NCBI GenBank assembly: GCA_019054805.1
Contig: JAHQIY010000006.1
Span: 372,001 to 436,000 of the forward strand
DNA from: Brachionus manjavacas
Lineage: Eukaryota; Rotifera; Eurotatoria; Ploima; Brachionidae
Direction: 5' to 3'
Length of the DNA: 64,000 nucleotides
Both the position numbers and the translations under genes were made by a program. The notes beneath the pieces are model-generated. The model saw nothing but the letters and a program-made list of their open reading frames with translations, did not search any database and had not been told where the DNA came from. The first letter of the stretch is position 1. Every line of letters starts with the position of its first letter. Positions 1-12,900 of the stretch are shown here, piece after piece.

Positions 1-527
1 TGGTTCTCGGCATTTAAAATTTCCGATACTAAAAAAAAAGAAAAATTATAAAAATTATAAAAAAATCTTTAATTTTTTGAATTTTTTTAAATATCTCAAA
101 ATTAATAAAAATTTTTTGATTCCATCAGATTCTTTAGATTAATCAAGTTTAAAAGAACAATCTCTATAAAAGAAAAGTATATCTCAATTTTTTCTAATTG
201 ATCTTTAATTCATTCTTCTGTATTTGAAAACATAAAAGACAAATTTAAATCTAAAAAATGAAAAGGTAAAAAAAACGATTTAAAAAATTTCAAGAATATC
301 GAGTTTATAGAAAAAAAGAACAGTGAATGATTCCTTAGTAAAAATCAATGATCTAAAAATTTTATTTAATGATGATTTTTTTTTCAAAATTAAATTTTCA
401 CTAAATTTTTATTTATTTTCATTATTTTTATATAAAATTTTATTAATTGTGATAAAGGGAGCTCATATTTAATGGTTTAGTATTTTATTTTTTTATTATA
501 TTAGTGTCTGGTGATCTGTAGAATAAT
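1..527. other. AT-rich stretch, no gene seen
   Basis: Homopolymer-rich AT DNA with no open frame or repeat pair that I can support. It lies downstream (minus strand) of the last CFAP44 exon visible here, so it is probably part of a CFAP44 intron. Confidence 0.5.
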
Positions 528-869
528 GGATTGGTCAGTAAAAAATATAAGTGTTAGATGGTCAGTATTGAATGATTATTTTATGAAACTTGTAAGAATA
601 TTTTTTATCTTTAAGTAATTTCTAATCTAACCCTAATCCTTTTCGTTATTTACGTTAATGACATGTTTGAAATAAATTGAATTTGGCTAAATTCGTTTCA
701 CAATTTTTTTTCCTTTTCTAATCACTTCAAACTGTAGAATCTCATTTCTCCATAAGATGGTATGTCGCATTATGAGGCTTTATATGTTTTTCGATAATTT
801 GTAGACATTCAAATGAGACCAACTTTTGAGTGGGCCGCTTGATTTCAGTGTCCAGCTGGAGTTTACTTT

Positions 870-1277
870 TTGTTTGACAGCTGCAGTGACGATGTTAATG
901 TTTTCCGAAGCGAGAACGAACGTGATCACAGCAATTTACAAGAATCTAGCCGGTTATCTGACAAAATCAAAATTGAAATTAAAAAATATTTTGATTTAAG
1001 AATGAAGCCAAAAGCAATTTTGGAAAAATTAATAGAAAAAGGTGTTCCAATTAAGAAAAAAACACAAATTTCAAATTACTTAACTCAATTGCGGCAAAAA
1101 AGATCTGGTCCAACAAGAATAAGCTTAAGGGAATTTAAGGACTGGTGCATCAACCACAGCATAGCAACAAGTGAAGACACAGGTTTTGTGGTAAATCATT
1201 TTGTTAATTATGGAGATAATGAAGATGATGATGACGACGAAAAGCGATTTGGAGTTTTTATTTCAACTAAACGCTAA
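870..1277 (+). pseudogene. MULE transposase N-terminal fragment
   Basis: The open frame encodes about 135 residues and has no ATG at its head, so it is a fragment. The order is: a C-rich start, 'DHSNLQESSRLSDKIK', a basic helical part with 'KPKAILEKLIEKG', 'ISNYLTQLRQK', 'ISLREFKDWCINHS' and an acidic DNEDDDDDE run. This order is typical of the region before the DDE domain in SWIM-type MULE proteins of invertebrates (recognised from family memory, not searched). The frame stops before any catalytic residue. Confidence 0.5.
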
Positions 1278-1519
1278 AAAACAAGCAAAATTCATGTTTA
1301 AACTGTTTGTTTTTTTTAATCAATATTACATTTCATTACAAATTAATAGATTTTACTTTTAATATTTAAATCTTACCTAACATTATATATTAAGTACTTA
1401 TCGAAATAATAAAATACTGATCTAATTAAAAAAAATACTGATCAAAATATTTATTTTACTAATCAATTATTATAAAGTCAAAAAGAATCTCAGCACTGTT
1501 ATCGAAATGCGCTGGAATA

Positions 1520-1771
1520 TATTTGACCAGTTTAGAAAAGGGAATTTACAGTTTGGATTGTGCAGTTGCCAAATGGTGCTTTAAATGCAAAGAAGATAGC
1601 TTTGCATATCAACTAAACTGCAAAAAATATATGTGTAAACACATAATTGGTTTTGCAATTCGTTTAAAGTATGTGAAGCCTCCATTTGAGGAAAAACAAG
1701 TTTCCATTGAAAATAAAACAAAGCGTGACGGATCAACTATCCAAAAAGCATTGTTGAGAAATTTAGATTGA
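1520..1771 (+). pseudogene. MULE C-terminal SWIM zinc-finger fragment
   Basis: The piece encodes the C-terminal end of a MULE transposase. A SWIM-type pattern is visible: C-x-C in 'KWCFKCK', then 'YMCKHIIGFAIRLK' with the C-x-H pair. It is followed by the usual proline and basic tail 'YVKPPFEEKQV' and a stop at 1769-1771. SWIM fingers bind DNA or protein. The frame directly follows the deleted core, so it cannot make a working transposase. Confidence 0.6.
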
Positions 1772-2449
1772 GTTACTGACAATTTTTTTCTATATTTAAT
1801 TTAGCTTTACAATTCATATTGATATAATTTTAATTAATACTGACCATTTGAACAAAATACTGACCAAAAAATTATTTTTTTACTGAACAATGACATAAAA
1901 ATACTGATCATTTGATTAGTCTCTTTTTTTTTTCATTTTATCTACTTCTTTCAAGCGAGGTATCTTTTGTAAGTGAAACCACAAAAATCTAGTATGTTAT
2001 CGTTTTTTAATAAAAAAAATTCGATTATTTATTAAACTTTACATAAAAATAAATTGGGGACCAAACTCAAATATTAAGTAGCTTTCTGGTTGAAAAAGCT
2101 TTAAAATTAGTACTTTTATGAATTCTTAGGGAACCCATAAAGTAAAGCTTTTATCTCGGAACCAATTTTTTTTATATTTTTATATTAAAAAGAGCGATTA
2201 TATTACCAAACCAAAATAATAGTTAGAAATTCCATAAAAATAGTAAATGATACCACGAATTTAATAAAACAACCACAAATTAAATTTTCACTCACAGATT
2301 CATTTTTTTCCCACCAATCTAGTTATTTTACTAATAATTTTTTTTATACGATATTTTGATTACTATAATCATAAATTTAATAAAAAAATATCAAAATAAA
2401 AAATAGCAAAATATAAAAATAAGCATTGCTATATTTATTCAAATAAAAA

Positions 2450-3369
2450 CAGACTTGGGATACTGACAGTATTATACTGATCAGTATCAGTAACAGTATC
2501 AGTAATACTGAATACTGAAATATACTGATCGTTAAAAAATTGCTACTGACTGGAGCTGATAATCAGTATTTCAGTATTACTGGAAAATACTGAAAATTAG
2601 AAAAAAAATTTAAAAATGTCAAATTAATTTTGAAACATAATTTTTTTTTTGTTTCATCAATTTACATGTTTATGTAAAATGGATATAATTGTTTTAAAAA
2701 CAAACATAAATAAAAGGGGCGGTTAATAGAAAATTTGAACTTATTTTCTTTCATTAAGAAAAATGGCGACAAGTAGTCAGTTGAGAACAAAAGAAATTGC
2801 TTTTTATTTTTTTAAGATTTTCATCTTGAAATAAGTAGTAATAAAAATGAAGGGACATGTTCACTTTGTGTTAATGTTAAAAACCCTGTGCATACTGATT
2901 CTAAAGGCAACTACGGTAACTTCAAAAAACACCTTGAACAGAAGCATGGGAAAATATATTTAGAAAAGTTGGCTGATATGACCACATATAGTACTAACCT
3001 AATAAAACAAAAATTAAGTTTTCAGAATTCGCCACCTAAAATGTACGATCACGGGAGTCAAAAGCAAAAAGAATTTAAAAACGCCGTTATTAAATTTTTT
3101 TTTGTTAAATTTTAAAAAAATTTTAAAATAAGTCCGACATTTGTTTGTTTTTGTATTTTTATCTGAATGGTCATAAAATTGACAAAAAGACTGAAATATA
3201 TTTTATTAGAAAATTTAAATTTTTTTTTAAAAACATGATTTTATACAGATAGCCTTAATACTTGTACTGGCTGATTTCGATACTGAATTTCATCCTCAAT
3301 ACTGATACTGATTGGGCTTAATACTGTTACTGACTGATACTGATTTTTCATATACTGTTCCCAAGTCTG
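2450..3369 (+). mobile_element. hAT transposon, internally deleted, with 8-bp TSD
   Basis: The left terminus CAGACTTGGGATACTGACAG and the right terminus, which reads CAGACTTGGGAACAGTATAT on the other strand, form terminal inverted repeats of the hAT style. A perfect 8-bp duplication AATAAAAA flanks them (2442-2449 and 3370-3377). Subterminal regions are packed with ACTGATACTG/CAGTATCAGT repeats, as expected for transposase binding sites. Inside is a short frame (2763-3112, one frameshift) with a BED-type zinc finger: 'CSLC' then 'FKKHLEQKHGK', giving C-x2-C...H-x4-H. The catalytic hAT domain is absent, so the copy is non-autonomous. Confidence 0.85.
2763..3115 (+). pseudogene. hAT transposase N-terminus (BED zinc finger)
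   Basis: ATG at 2763 starts 'MATSSQLRTKEIAFYFF', then a frameshift leads into 'DFHLEISSNKNEGTCSLC'. The BED finger ligands are CSLC (near 2851-2862) and the two histidines in 'HLEQKHGK'. A short tail follows and stops at 3113-3115. BED fingers bind the transposon ends. The remaining 500 or so residues of a normal hAT transposase are deleted. Confidence 0.6.
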
Positions 3370-3986
3370 AATAAAAAATTTTTTTTTTTTTAAACTGCGT
3401 GTTTTTACAGGTACAGAAATCACTGTACCTCGCATACACAACACTAGTCATTTAAAGATTTAAATGAAATGGTCATGGAATCTAGGTATTTTAACCACCA
3501 GTTCAACTGTTATTAATTATAATGATAAAAGATACGAAAATATCAAGAAATGTAAAATTTTTGTTACGAAGTTTAAAAAAAAATCCTTTTTTTATTTGAA
3601 TAAATAAAGCCATAGTATTTTTTTTTTTGAAATTTTTTTATTAAATTTATGATTATTGTAATCAAAATATGGTTTACTGAATCTGTGATTGAAAATTTAA
3701 TTTGTGGTTGTTTTATTAGATTAGTGGTATAATTTACTTTTTTTTGTGGTTACAGTTTACTATGGTCCTATTACAAAGTATTGACTTATTTTTGAAGTTT
3801 TTTCCCATAGTGGTCTTTACTAGGCTCATTAACAATACCTCAAGCGAGGCTTATTATTTTAAATCTCTTAAAAAAAAAATTTATCTAAAATTTAAAAGTT
3901 AAAATTTTTGATATTTTTTTCTATACAAAATAAAAAATTTTGACAAAAATTAAGTGTTACTTTTAATTCGTAGCAAAAAAAATTAC

Positions 3987-6900
3987 CTTGTGTATCCAGA
4001 TTCTCTTTAGTCTTTTGTTTTTCGAGCAATTTAGCCAAATACTGATTTTCTAGTTCATGCTTATACGCTTCCATGTCTCTGGGCAGAGCCACTGTTCGGA
4101 ACGTGGACACATTAACACTCTTGTCAAATGAATGAACGACAACATGATCACAATCAATCGCATCTTTAAATTTAGACTGCACCTTTTCCAACATTAATCG
4201 GCACTTTTCAGACTGCCAAGCAAGCTCGCGATACGTGAGATCAATTTTCTCATTTATTTGTTTAATCACATGTTCTTTGATTGTTTCTTCGAGCATAAAC
4301 TCGTCCCTACTTAGCTTGAGTCTTGGCACCAGCTGGTCATTTTTAGTAGTCAAGTCTTTGAACAATTTTCTCAGGCCGTTTATCTTGTGTCTCATATCGG
4401 CTTTTTTGCCTTCAGCTATTGCAATCATTTTGTCATATTCAGACTTTTGCTTGGCTTGTTCAATGCTATATGCAGACGAATCATCGATATCGGCAGCTTC
4501 TTTAACTTCGCTTTTGCACACAACTCGAATTTTTTCTTTTCTAGCCTTTTCTAGATCTTCAGTTGATGAGTTGAACAATATGCCGAATATGTTGCTGTCG
4601 GCACCAATAGAGAACAAAAACTTTTCATCGTAGCTCAAGCAAATATTGGTCACGTGGCCATAATCGTTGTCATGGTAACCAAATGACCAATAGTGTTTTA
4701 TTTCTTCAATTTTTTTCGATTCCTCCATTGGACTTACCCGAAGAACTCCATTCTTTTCGCCCATGATCGAATATTTTTTCGATTTGCTATAATTATTTTT
4801 TAATGTAATTTTTAGAAAGAAAATAGGCATAATCCTTTGTATTCAAATTTCAAAAATCACTTTCTGAAAATAACCAAATTTATTTTAGAAATTAGACAGT
4901 AAGAAATTTTGATTTAAATTGAAAGCCTTGGAGCTTAAACCTTTTGAAAACAGGAGAAAAGAGGCGACTTAATTCAGCAGTAATTTTAGTCAAATGAGAC
5001 ATTACTTTTTTTTCAAACCGGACAGCAAACAATTCGAATGACACCAGATGACTAGAAATTGAAAAAATTGCGAAAAAAATTTTACGAATTTTGAAACGGC
5101 AAAATTCAATAAAAATTTAGGAAATTTTTGTAAAAAAAAATGCAATCGAATGTTTTCAATGCTTTTTTTAACTAATTGTTCCAGACTTGTTTTTAAATCA
5201 CAGTTTTAAGTCTAAGTCACAAAAATTTAAGTCAAAGTTATGACTTAACTTAAATTTTTTTTTTTTTAAGTCAAGTCAATGACCGTTGGTATTTTTTTTA
5301 TTTTTTTCTAATTAAAATAAGGGTTTTTTTTAATTAATAAACATATTTAATTATATTAATTTTTTAATTTTTTTTTGATATTTTAACCTCTTTTTTTCAG
5401 CGCGGCAGTCCAAGACTCTGGCCGCCAAGCTGAACGGCTAAATGACCGCCCGCCACAATGTTGACCGTATCTTTGACTGCCAAGTCATTGACTTGACTTG
5501 ACTTAAGACTTGTGACTTAAAAACAACTCTGAATTGTTCTTATAATTAGATCATTCTCCGTTTCTTTTAATTACGAACGGAATCCCCTTTTAAAAAAATT
5601 TAAATGATTTAAATGTAATTTTTCTTTTTCTACTTATCAAATTTAAACTTGTAGTTTTAATATCTTTATTTCTCTAATCATTTTTGTAACTATAAAATTT
5701 TTCAAATTATACTTCTCCATCCTGAAGGTTAATTTTTAAAAAATAAATTTAAATTAATTAATTTAGTTTATATTAAGCTAATGGGTGACGATTTTTTTTA
5801 GATCACCTTTCTTAATTTTTCACAGAGTTGTTAAAAATTCTCAAAATAAAATCCAATTCGGGACTTTAAATTTTTAAGTTTTCAAAAAAATCCAATTTTT
5901 TTTTATTTTCTAGATCAGGCTTTATATCAAAAAATTTATACTTGTAGGGTTGTAATGCAAATAGATTTGCCATATTTCAAATTTTTCTTATAATTTAAAA
6001 ACTTGGACTTTAAAAAAAAATAAAAAAATTCCGGACTTGACTTGAGACTTGTGACTTTTAAACAACTCTGATTTGTCATAATAGTGAGACTTGAAATTCA
6101 ACTTTTGAAATTCATTAAAAACTAATCGTTCGGTTTTAGAAGCTATATAATAAAATACTATTGATTCAATATATTAACAACATTTTTTTGATTCTTCTCA
6201 TTTAATTTTTTTTTCAAATTTACATCATTTTCTTATTAATGGTTTATTAAAATTAAAATTATGGAAAAGTATTTGAGTTAAAGAAATAAATCCTATTAAA
6301 AAAAACAACCTTGTTTTCTTAATAAAATAGATAAAAAATCTAATAATTTTAATATATTATTATCACCTTTAATTAAGATTATAAACTTTTTCCAAATTTT
6401 AACTCATTTTTACCGTTTCAAAATTCGTTTTCAACATAAATTTACGTAAAATCGGTAAATTTTTATTTTCTCAATTATTTTTAATTTTTTAACTTACTGA
6501 AAACAGTTTAAAATGGTCTAAAAATGGCATTTTTTGGCATTTGTGCTACTAGGGTTTTTGGTAAATTTACGTAATTTTTCGTAAAAAAAATGAAATTTTC
6601 GTAATTCAACCTTTTCTTAAATGGTTATTTTTTAAAAAATTACGCAAATTTACTAAAAACCCTAGTATCAAATCAGCTCTTTAGTTACTCTCCCTAAGAG
6701 TGACATCTCAATACAGTATGTTTCAGAAATAAGTTGACAGTGTTTAGAGCACTGCTTAAGCAGCTCTAGAGAATGCTCTAGAACATTTATTTTTTTCTCT
6801 TGTGCAAGCATTTTTAATAAATTAAGATAGAGAAGTAGAGCTTTATATATGCGAGTAACGAGCCGTTAGAATTTTTTAAAATTATTCAAGAAAAGTAAAA

Positions 6901-9900
6901 TAAATAACAACTGCAATTGTCAAATTAAGATGTGCAATTATGTAAAGTTAATTTTGTTAATAAATCTAACAATCAATTAAATTTTATTCACGTGTATCAA
7001 TCTCAATTTTCAACATGAATTATCCTCAAGCATCGTCCTCTTTTTTTTTATTCTCATATTTACATTTCTTAGAAAGCTCGTCACGGCTTGCTCATTCCTC
7101 GCAATTACAAAAATTAACATTATTATTTGAATTCTATAGAACATCCCCTATTGTCATATGATAAAAAAATTGATACAATTGGTAGATACAACATGATACA
7201 GTGCTGCTACGATACCTTGAATTCACCATATTTTACGTAAATTATGGTAAATTCACAATATTTTACCATATTTACCGTAAAATATGGTAATCTAAAAAAG
7301 GGTATTTTTCGTAAAATAACGATAATTATCGTAAAATACCGATAATTATTGTAAAATTCAGTGAAAAAAAAAATTTCTCAAATTTCTCGAAAATTATTTC
7401 ATTCAATTTTTTTCTAAACAAATAATGAAAATTAATATTTATTTGTCAATTATTTGTTTTCCTAAATCAGTATTTGAAAATATTAAGTACGAGAATGTTA
7501 AATTATTTTCTTATATACAAAAATTGTCAAAAATCATTTATTAAGAGCTCTATAAAAAAAAGACATACAATCAGAATTTAATGATCTGACCAGTCACCAT
7601 TTCTTTCACTTACAATCTCAACAACCTAGAAATGTTTTATTAAAAAATTAAAATAATAAAATTTTTTAATATTTTTTACATATTTAAGATGATTTATATA
7701 TTTCTTACATTTTTCAACTGTCAAAGTTTTTTGAAATGCTTAATATCAAAATTAAAATAATATGCTTTAAATGAAATAAAAAGTTAGACATAAATTTTTT
7801 TAAAAAGCAGGGTTTGTAAAATTTATTCCAAAAGGATCAACATTCAAAGAAGCTTGGGACAAGACAGCTAACAGCTTAAAAGCAAAAAAAGCTAGAAAAT
7901 AAAATTTATTTTGTAAATAATGTTTAAATATTAATTTTCAATAAAAAATTAATATTTAAACATTATATATTTTAATTTGTTTAGAAAAAAAATTGAATTA
8001 AATAATAAAAAATCCATTTTTCCTTTTCTGCTGAATTTTTACCATTTTTACTTTTTTTTACAAGAATTTACCGAAATTTACGTCAATTTCTGTCAAAAAA
8101 TTTTTTTTTGTTTTCCTTTTTCAAAAATTCAAAAAAAAAATTTTTTTCATGAAAATCGGTTTTTTTCGAGAAATTTTGGAATTTTTTTTTTTCACTGAAT
8201 TTTACAGTAATTATCGGTATTTTACGAAAAATACCCTTTTTTAGATTACCATATTTTACGGTAAATATGGTAAAATATCGTGAATTTACCATAATTTACG
8301 TAAAATATGGTGAATTCAAGGTATCGTAGCAGCACTATATATCTCGGACATGCTCTAGAATTTTTTTTTTGTTCTAGCGAAGCTCTAGAGCATGTGCTCA
8401 AGCAAGCTGTCAACTTATTTCAGAAACGTACTGTACATTTAAATTAATACAAATTTGCATTTGGTAACAGATCTCAATGGACATATCAATTCAAATCGGT
8501 ACTGTTATCTTAAGTACGCTTATCTTCTTCGAACACAACAAAGATATTTGGAAAAATTCAATGTAATGATGCAAAAACAAAAAATTGAAGTTGGTCAAGA
8601 ATTCGAAGATTGTTTCACTTCAAAATCAGCTTTGAAATCAGAAAGTTCCAAATCTGATTGACTTGGAGGCTTAAAGACTTTGATTGTTTAAGAGATGAAA
8701 AAATAAATGCATGGTAGAAAATGATGCAAAAACATCTAATAATCCTTTAGAAGATTTGGTTAATTAAATCATACACTTTTAAAGAGGAAGCGTGCTTCAG
8801 AATAACGGGTGTTCAAAGATTTAAAATTAAAAAAAAATATGTTCGCATTGACTAAATTTAACCAAATTTGGAAGAGTTATTTTGTATCATCTAATAATTA
8901 AAAAATATAAAAAACTACTTTTAAACTACTAAAAATAACTATTGATCAAAAAATCGTCAAAAAATGATCAGGATTCTTCTAACTTTCGTTCGACTGGTAT
9001 GACAAGTTGTGTTGGAAAGTTACTTGATTTTAAAATTTACACATAATTTTCTTGAAAAAAATAGCTCAATTATTCACAAGCAATCTAGATTAAGAAAACA
9101 CTGCGGACTATCCAGAGTTGTTTAAAAGTCACAAGTCTCAAGCCCAAGTCCGAAATTTTTTTTATTTTTTTTTCAAAAGTCCGTTCCAAGAACTTTAAAT
9201 TTTTTTTCCAAAAAGTCTAATTTTAAAATTTTTTAGTCTTCACAATTCTTCTTCAGTATACAAAATTTTAAAGTCCGACTTATTTGTAATGACTTGGACT
9301 TTATTTTGAGACTTTTAAACAACTCTGGGACAATCTAATTTTTCTGATACAGAAAGTTGAAAATTTATTTATTTTATTAGGGTTTACTGCTTTTTCTGTG
9401 ATAATTCTAAAGCTTTTGTCAGAATTGTAATGAAGATGTTCCCCGACATTTTATTTGTTTTAATTTAGTTTTATTTATTTTAATTTTATGTGTTATAAAG
9501 TTGAAGAAAATTACTTCATTCGTTATTTTAATATTTTAACAAAAATATAACTTTAAATTTTTTAAATTACATATTACAGTATTTGAAATAAAGAATATTT
9601 TTAAATATAAACTTAACTTTTTCTTTTACTTGTTCTATCCGAGCGGCTTAAGATTTAAGTCCGACTTTTTTGTAATGACTTGGACTTTATTTTGAGACTT
9701 TTAAACAACTCTGGGACAATCTAATTTTTCTAATACAGAAAGTTGAAAATTAATTTATTTTATTAGGGTTTACTGCTTTTTCTGTGATAATTCTAAAGCT
9801 TTTGTCAGAATTTGACATGACAGACTGATTTATAAGTTAATTAAAATTAATATGCCTCCATATCTTATTTATTATATCAAATCTAAAGTAAACGGAAATG

Positions 9901-12900
9901 GACATTTAAATAATCAATATCTTATTATAGCAGGTGTTACACAAAGGTCAGTGATTAGTCAACTTTTTAAATGGAAAATGAAAATCTCTGTTGAAAATTC
10001 ATGATACAAGATCATTTTATGATTTTCCAAATTTGAAATTCAAATCCGCTTTATTTTTAAAACTTTTTAAATTTTTCCTTCATTTTTTTTATTCAAATCT
10101 TCTTGAGTCTTTATCTTCAAATAAAAGGATTAAGCCGTAAATTTGTTAATAGTTACTCGTAAATCATGCAAGTAAGTGGTATGTCTTCAGAATGAGTCAA
10201 GTCAGATTTGACAATGGGTACTCCGCGAATTGGTTCATCAATTTTATCAGGGGACATTTTGGTTTTTTGAACTTCGTCTAAGAATTTACATTCATATAAG
10301 TAACCGGCATCGTAGTCATCCATTGATAGCCAAAATGTGTCCGCAGAGCTGTAAAGAGCCCAGCAGATTTTACTCGGTGTTTCCGGTATGAATGGTTTCC
10401 ATTCGTCTTCCTTAGGCTTTGTCTCTTCATTATCCACATCTTCTGCATTTTCTGCCTCTTCAGCTTTTTTTTCTTCGGCTTTTTTCTTTTTTTTCTCTTC
10501 TTCTTCATCAATGCCTCTAAGTCGCCTCAACTCCATTTCTTTTTTAAGTCGTTCTTCTTCTTCAATCCGCTTTCGCTCTAGCTCTTCTTCATGCTAAATT
10601 GAAATAATAATAAAAATTAAAAAAAAAAAGCTTAATTACTCTTAAAAATGATTTTATCGATTTAAATTGGTATTTCCGCTGTTTAAGACTAAGTTCTATT
10701 AAAAAAGTTTTGCTTATGTCATATGAGTCTGGTACAGGTGCATCATATTCGTGTACCGCTCCGTTTTCCATGCAAACAAGAAGCCGGTTTTTATTCTTAA
10801 ATTGTTTGATGTTTTAAAAAAAGTTAGCAAGTTTAAGAGGTCTCACATAATCTGCTGGAGTCCATGTCATATAAGTCACTTTGGATGGTAGGTTGACAAA
10901 ACCAATTGGTGATCGAGAGTTTTGTTTGTTAGAGAAGAAGAATACAGTTTTGTCGTCACTCTAAAAATTATATTAATTATTTTTTCTCAATATCTTTAAT
11001 GAATTAATTTAAATTAAAAAATTAAAACAAAAATGTTTAATTGAAATATTTTTTGATTAAGTCTAAAACTTGTTCTGCAAAATCTGAGAATTTTACTATT
11101 AGTGACAGATTATAAAAGAGAGAATATTGAATCATTTTTAGAAGGAATAGATAATAATTTTCTAATTGGTGAAGGAAAAATTAAAAAAAAATTAATTAGA
11201 CAATTTAATCTTTGCTTAATCTTCTATATTTTGTCTTTCTATATTATGTCACACTGCCTAATTTAAATATGCTTTAAGTTTTTGTTCTTGAATTACAAAT
11301 GTATCTACTGTTGAAATAATTTTGATAAAAGTGTGCTGCCTCAAATAAAAAAACAGTTTTAAGTGAATTTTTCAAGTGTTGATTTTAAAAAAATTAAAAA
11401 TTGATTTGATTTGAAAAATACACTAATGGTTTCCCCAAATTTTCAATTTTTATTAATTTTTCAAAGCTTCTTCTATTTCACTAAAAAGTTTAATTTCAAA
11501 TATGAAAATGCTTGCAATTTTCACTTAAAATTATTTCTTTATTTGAAACTAAAAAAATGTTTGAAACATCGCACTTTTTCAATATTATTTCAACAGTAGA
11601 TACATTTTGTAATTCAAAAACAAAGAATTTAAATAAAAAAAATCTATTTGAATCAAATATTGTATAATTTTGTTTAAACTCGGGTCAATTTTATTTTCTT
11701 CAAGGGTACTCTATTGCAACACAATAAATTATTCTATTGCAACACTAAATACGGTTAAAAAAACACAAAAATTTGCGAGCATTATGTTTAATGCAATACT
11801 AAATATTAATTTGATTTTGCTTTTTTAAAACTTATCCTAGTGTTTATATAAATTTAACAAGACGTCATCTAAATATTTATAAAAAAAATAATAAGCCATA
11901 ATAATAATCCTTTATGACAATCGAAAAAGGACTGCATTAAACCAAGTACACCTGAGCAAAAATTTAGAAAGAATTTAAAAAATCTCTGTGAAGACATTAC
12001 TAATGTTATTTGTGCCTCAGGAGAGGAAGAGTTTGCCCTTCAACAAAATCAATTAAAATATTTTTTGCAATCGAAATGAAATTTTTAATTTAAATAAATT
12101 TTGATTTAACTGAAAATTGAAATTTAAATCAAAAAGCTACTCAATCGTTGTTCAATCATGATCATTTAAAAATTAGAGTAAAATATCTTTTAAAAGGTCT
12201 CAAAAAATTTAGGAATTGATTCGTTTCTATTTTATAAGAATTAAATGAAAATTAAAATAAAATAAAGTGACATAATAAATTTAAATTTTTAATCTAAAAT
12301 TTTTCACTTACTCCGGTAGCAATGAGCTCATTTTTAGAATCAAAAGCAATTTGAGTAATGGCATCCGTATGTGGTTTGAATACTTCGAACATTACGAGCT
12401 CGTATTTCTCATTTTTAGGTATTAGTTTCAAAAATCTGATAACTCCATCCTTAAAACCAGCAACTATGGTTCCTCCTTCTGGATCAATCTTAAAATATAA
12501 AATTAGTTTTATTTCCAAAATTAATTTTTCAAATCAAGTTTTTTTAGATATCATAAATTTGTCGAAAAAAATAGAAAATTTCTTATAAAAATGAATAAAA
12601 ACAAAGAAAAATGAAAAATTTTTTTTTTTTTAAATGATAAAAAGAATATATTAAAGAGAAATTAATAATAAAATCAATAAGCTAATCAACTGAAATCCAC
12701 CAGTTATATATTTTCCATTTTCTACGTTTTAAAAAAATATTCTTTGTTTTGGCTTTCAATTTTTTTTTATTTTAATTGATATTCTAGGTTTTCCTTATAA
12801 CTTTATTTTTTTTCTACGTTTTTCCAGGAAAGATAATTTCTATGTTTTGATACACATCCAAGTGAAGTAAACAAAAAGAATTAAAATAAGATTTCAAAAA

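Larger units (their letters stand above)
528..1920 (+). mobile_element. Internally deleted MULE-type DNA transposon
   Basis: Two plus-strand coding pieces match the two ends of one transposase type, MULEs with a C-terminal SWIM zinc finger, but the DDE catalytic core expected between them is missing: only about 240 bp of AT-rich DNA separates them. TGGTCAGTA-like motifs occur near the left end (about 533 and 572), and their inverse, TACTGACCA or TACTGATCA, occurs near 1840-1910. These may be the remains of terminal or subterminal inverted repeats, but exact ends and target duplication are not resolved. The element is non-autonomous and lies antisense to CFAP44. Confidence 0.55.
2243..3738. 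mobile_element. Palindromic MITE interrupted by a hAT element
   Basis: The DNA on either side of the hAT insertion is mutually inverted. The left arm (about 2243-2449) contains AACCACAAATTAAATTTTCA and a TTTGATTACTATAATCATAA stretch; the right arm (about 3378-3738) carries both as reverse complements, in mirrored order. The arms run to GTAAATGATACCAC on the left and GTGGTATAATTTAC on the right. With the insertion removed this is a fold-back element of roughly 570 bp without coding capacity. Target duplication is not clear; the superfamily is unknown. Confidence 0.6.
4787..10156 (-). other. CFAP44 intron 5 (5.4 kb), filled with transposons
   Basis: The intron between exons 5 and 6 has a GTAACT donor after 10157 and a TATAG acceptor before 4786. 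It contains two hAT MITEs (5182-5531, 5823-6070), a mariner-like MITE with another nested in it (6714-8433), a third hAT MITE (9113-9327), a duplicated segment and a LINE scrap. The two neighbouring introns are only 46 and 51 bp, so insertions explain the size difference. 6079-6713 and 8662-9104 hold nothing I recognise. Confidence 0.75.

Noticed and set aside
4235..4633. 132-codon plus-strand frame
   Set aside because: Antisense shadow of CFAP44 exon 6, whose frame has spliced homology.
5395..5530. GC-richer patch (GCGGCAGTCC...) as a possible RNA gene
   Set aside because: It lies inside the hAT MITE bounded by a perfect target duplication and shows no tRNA or snRNA signature.
7977..8292. 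Overlapping Phe/Lys-rich frames on both strands
   Set aside because: They fall in the inverted-repeat arm of the 7199-8336 element; poly-T/A creates the frames.
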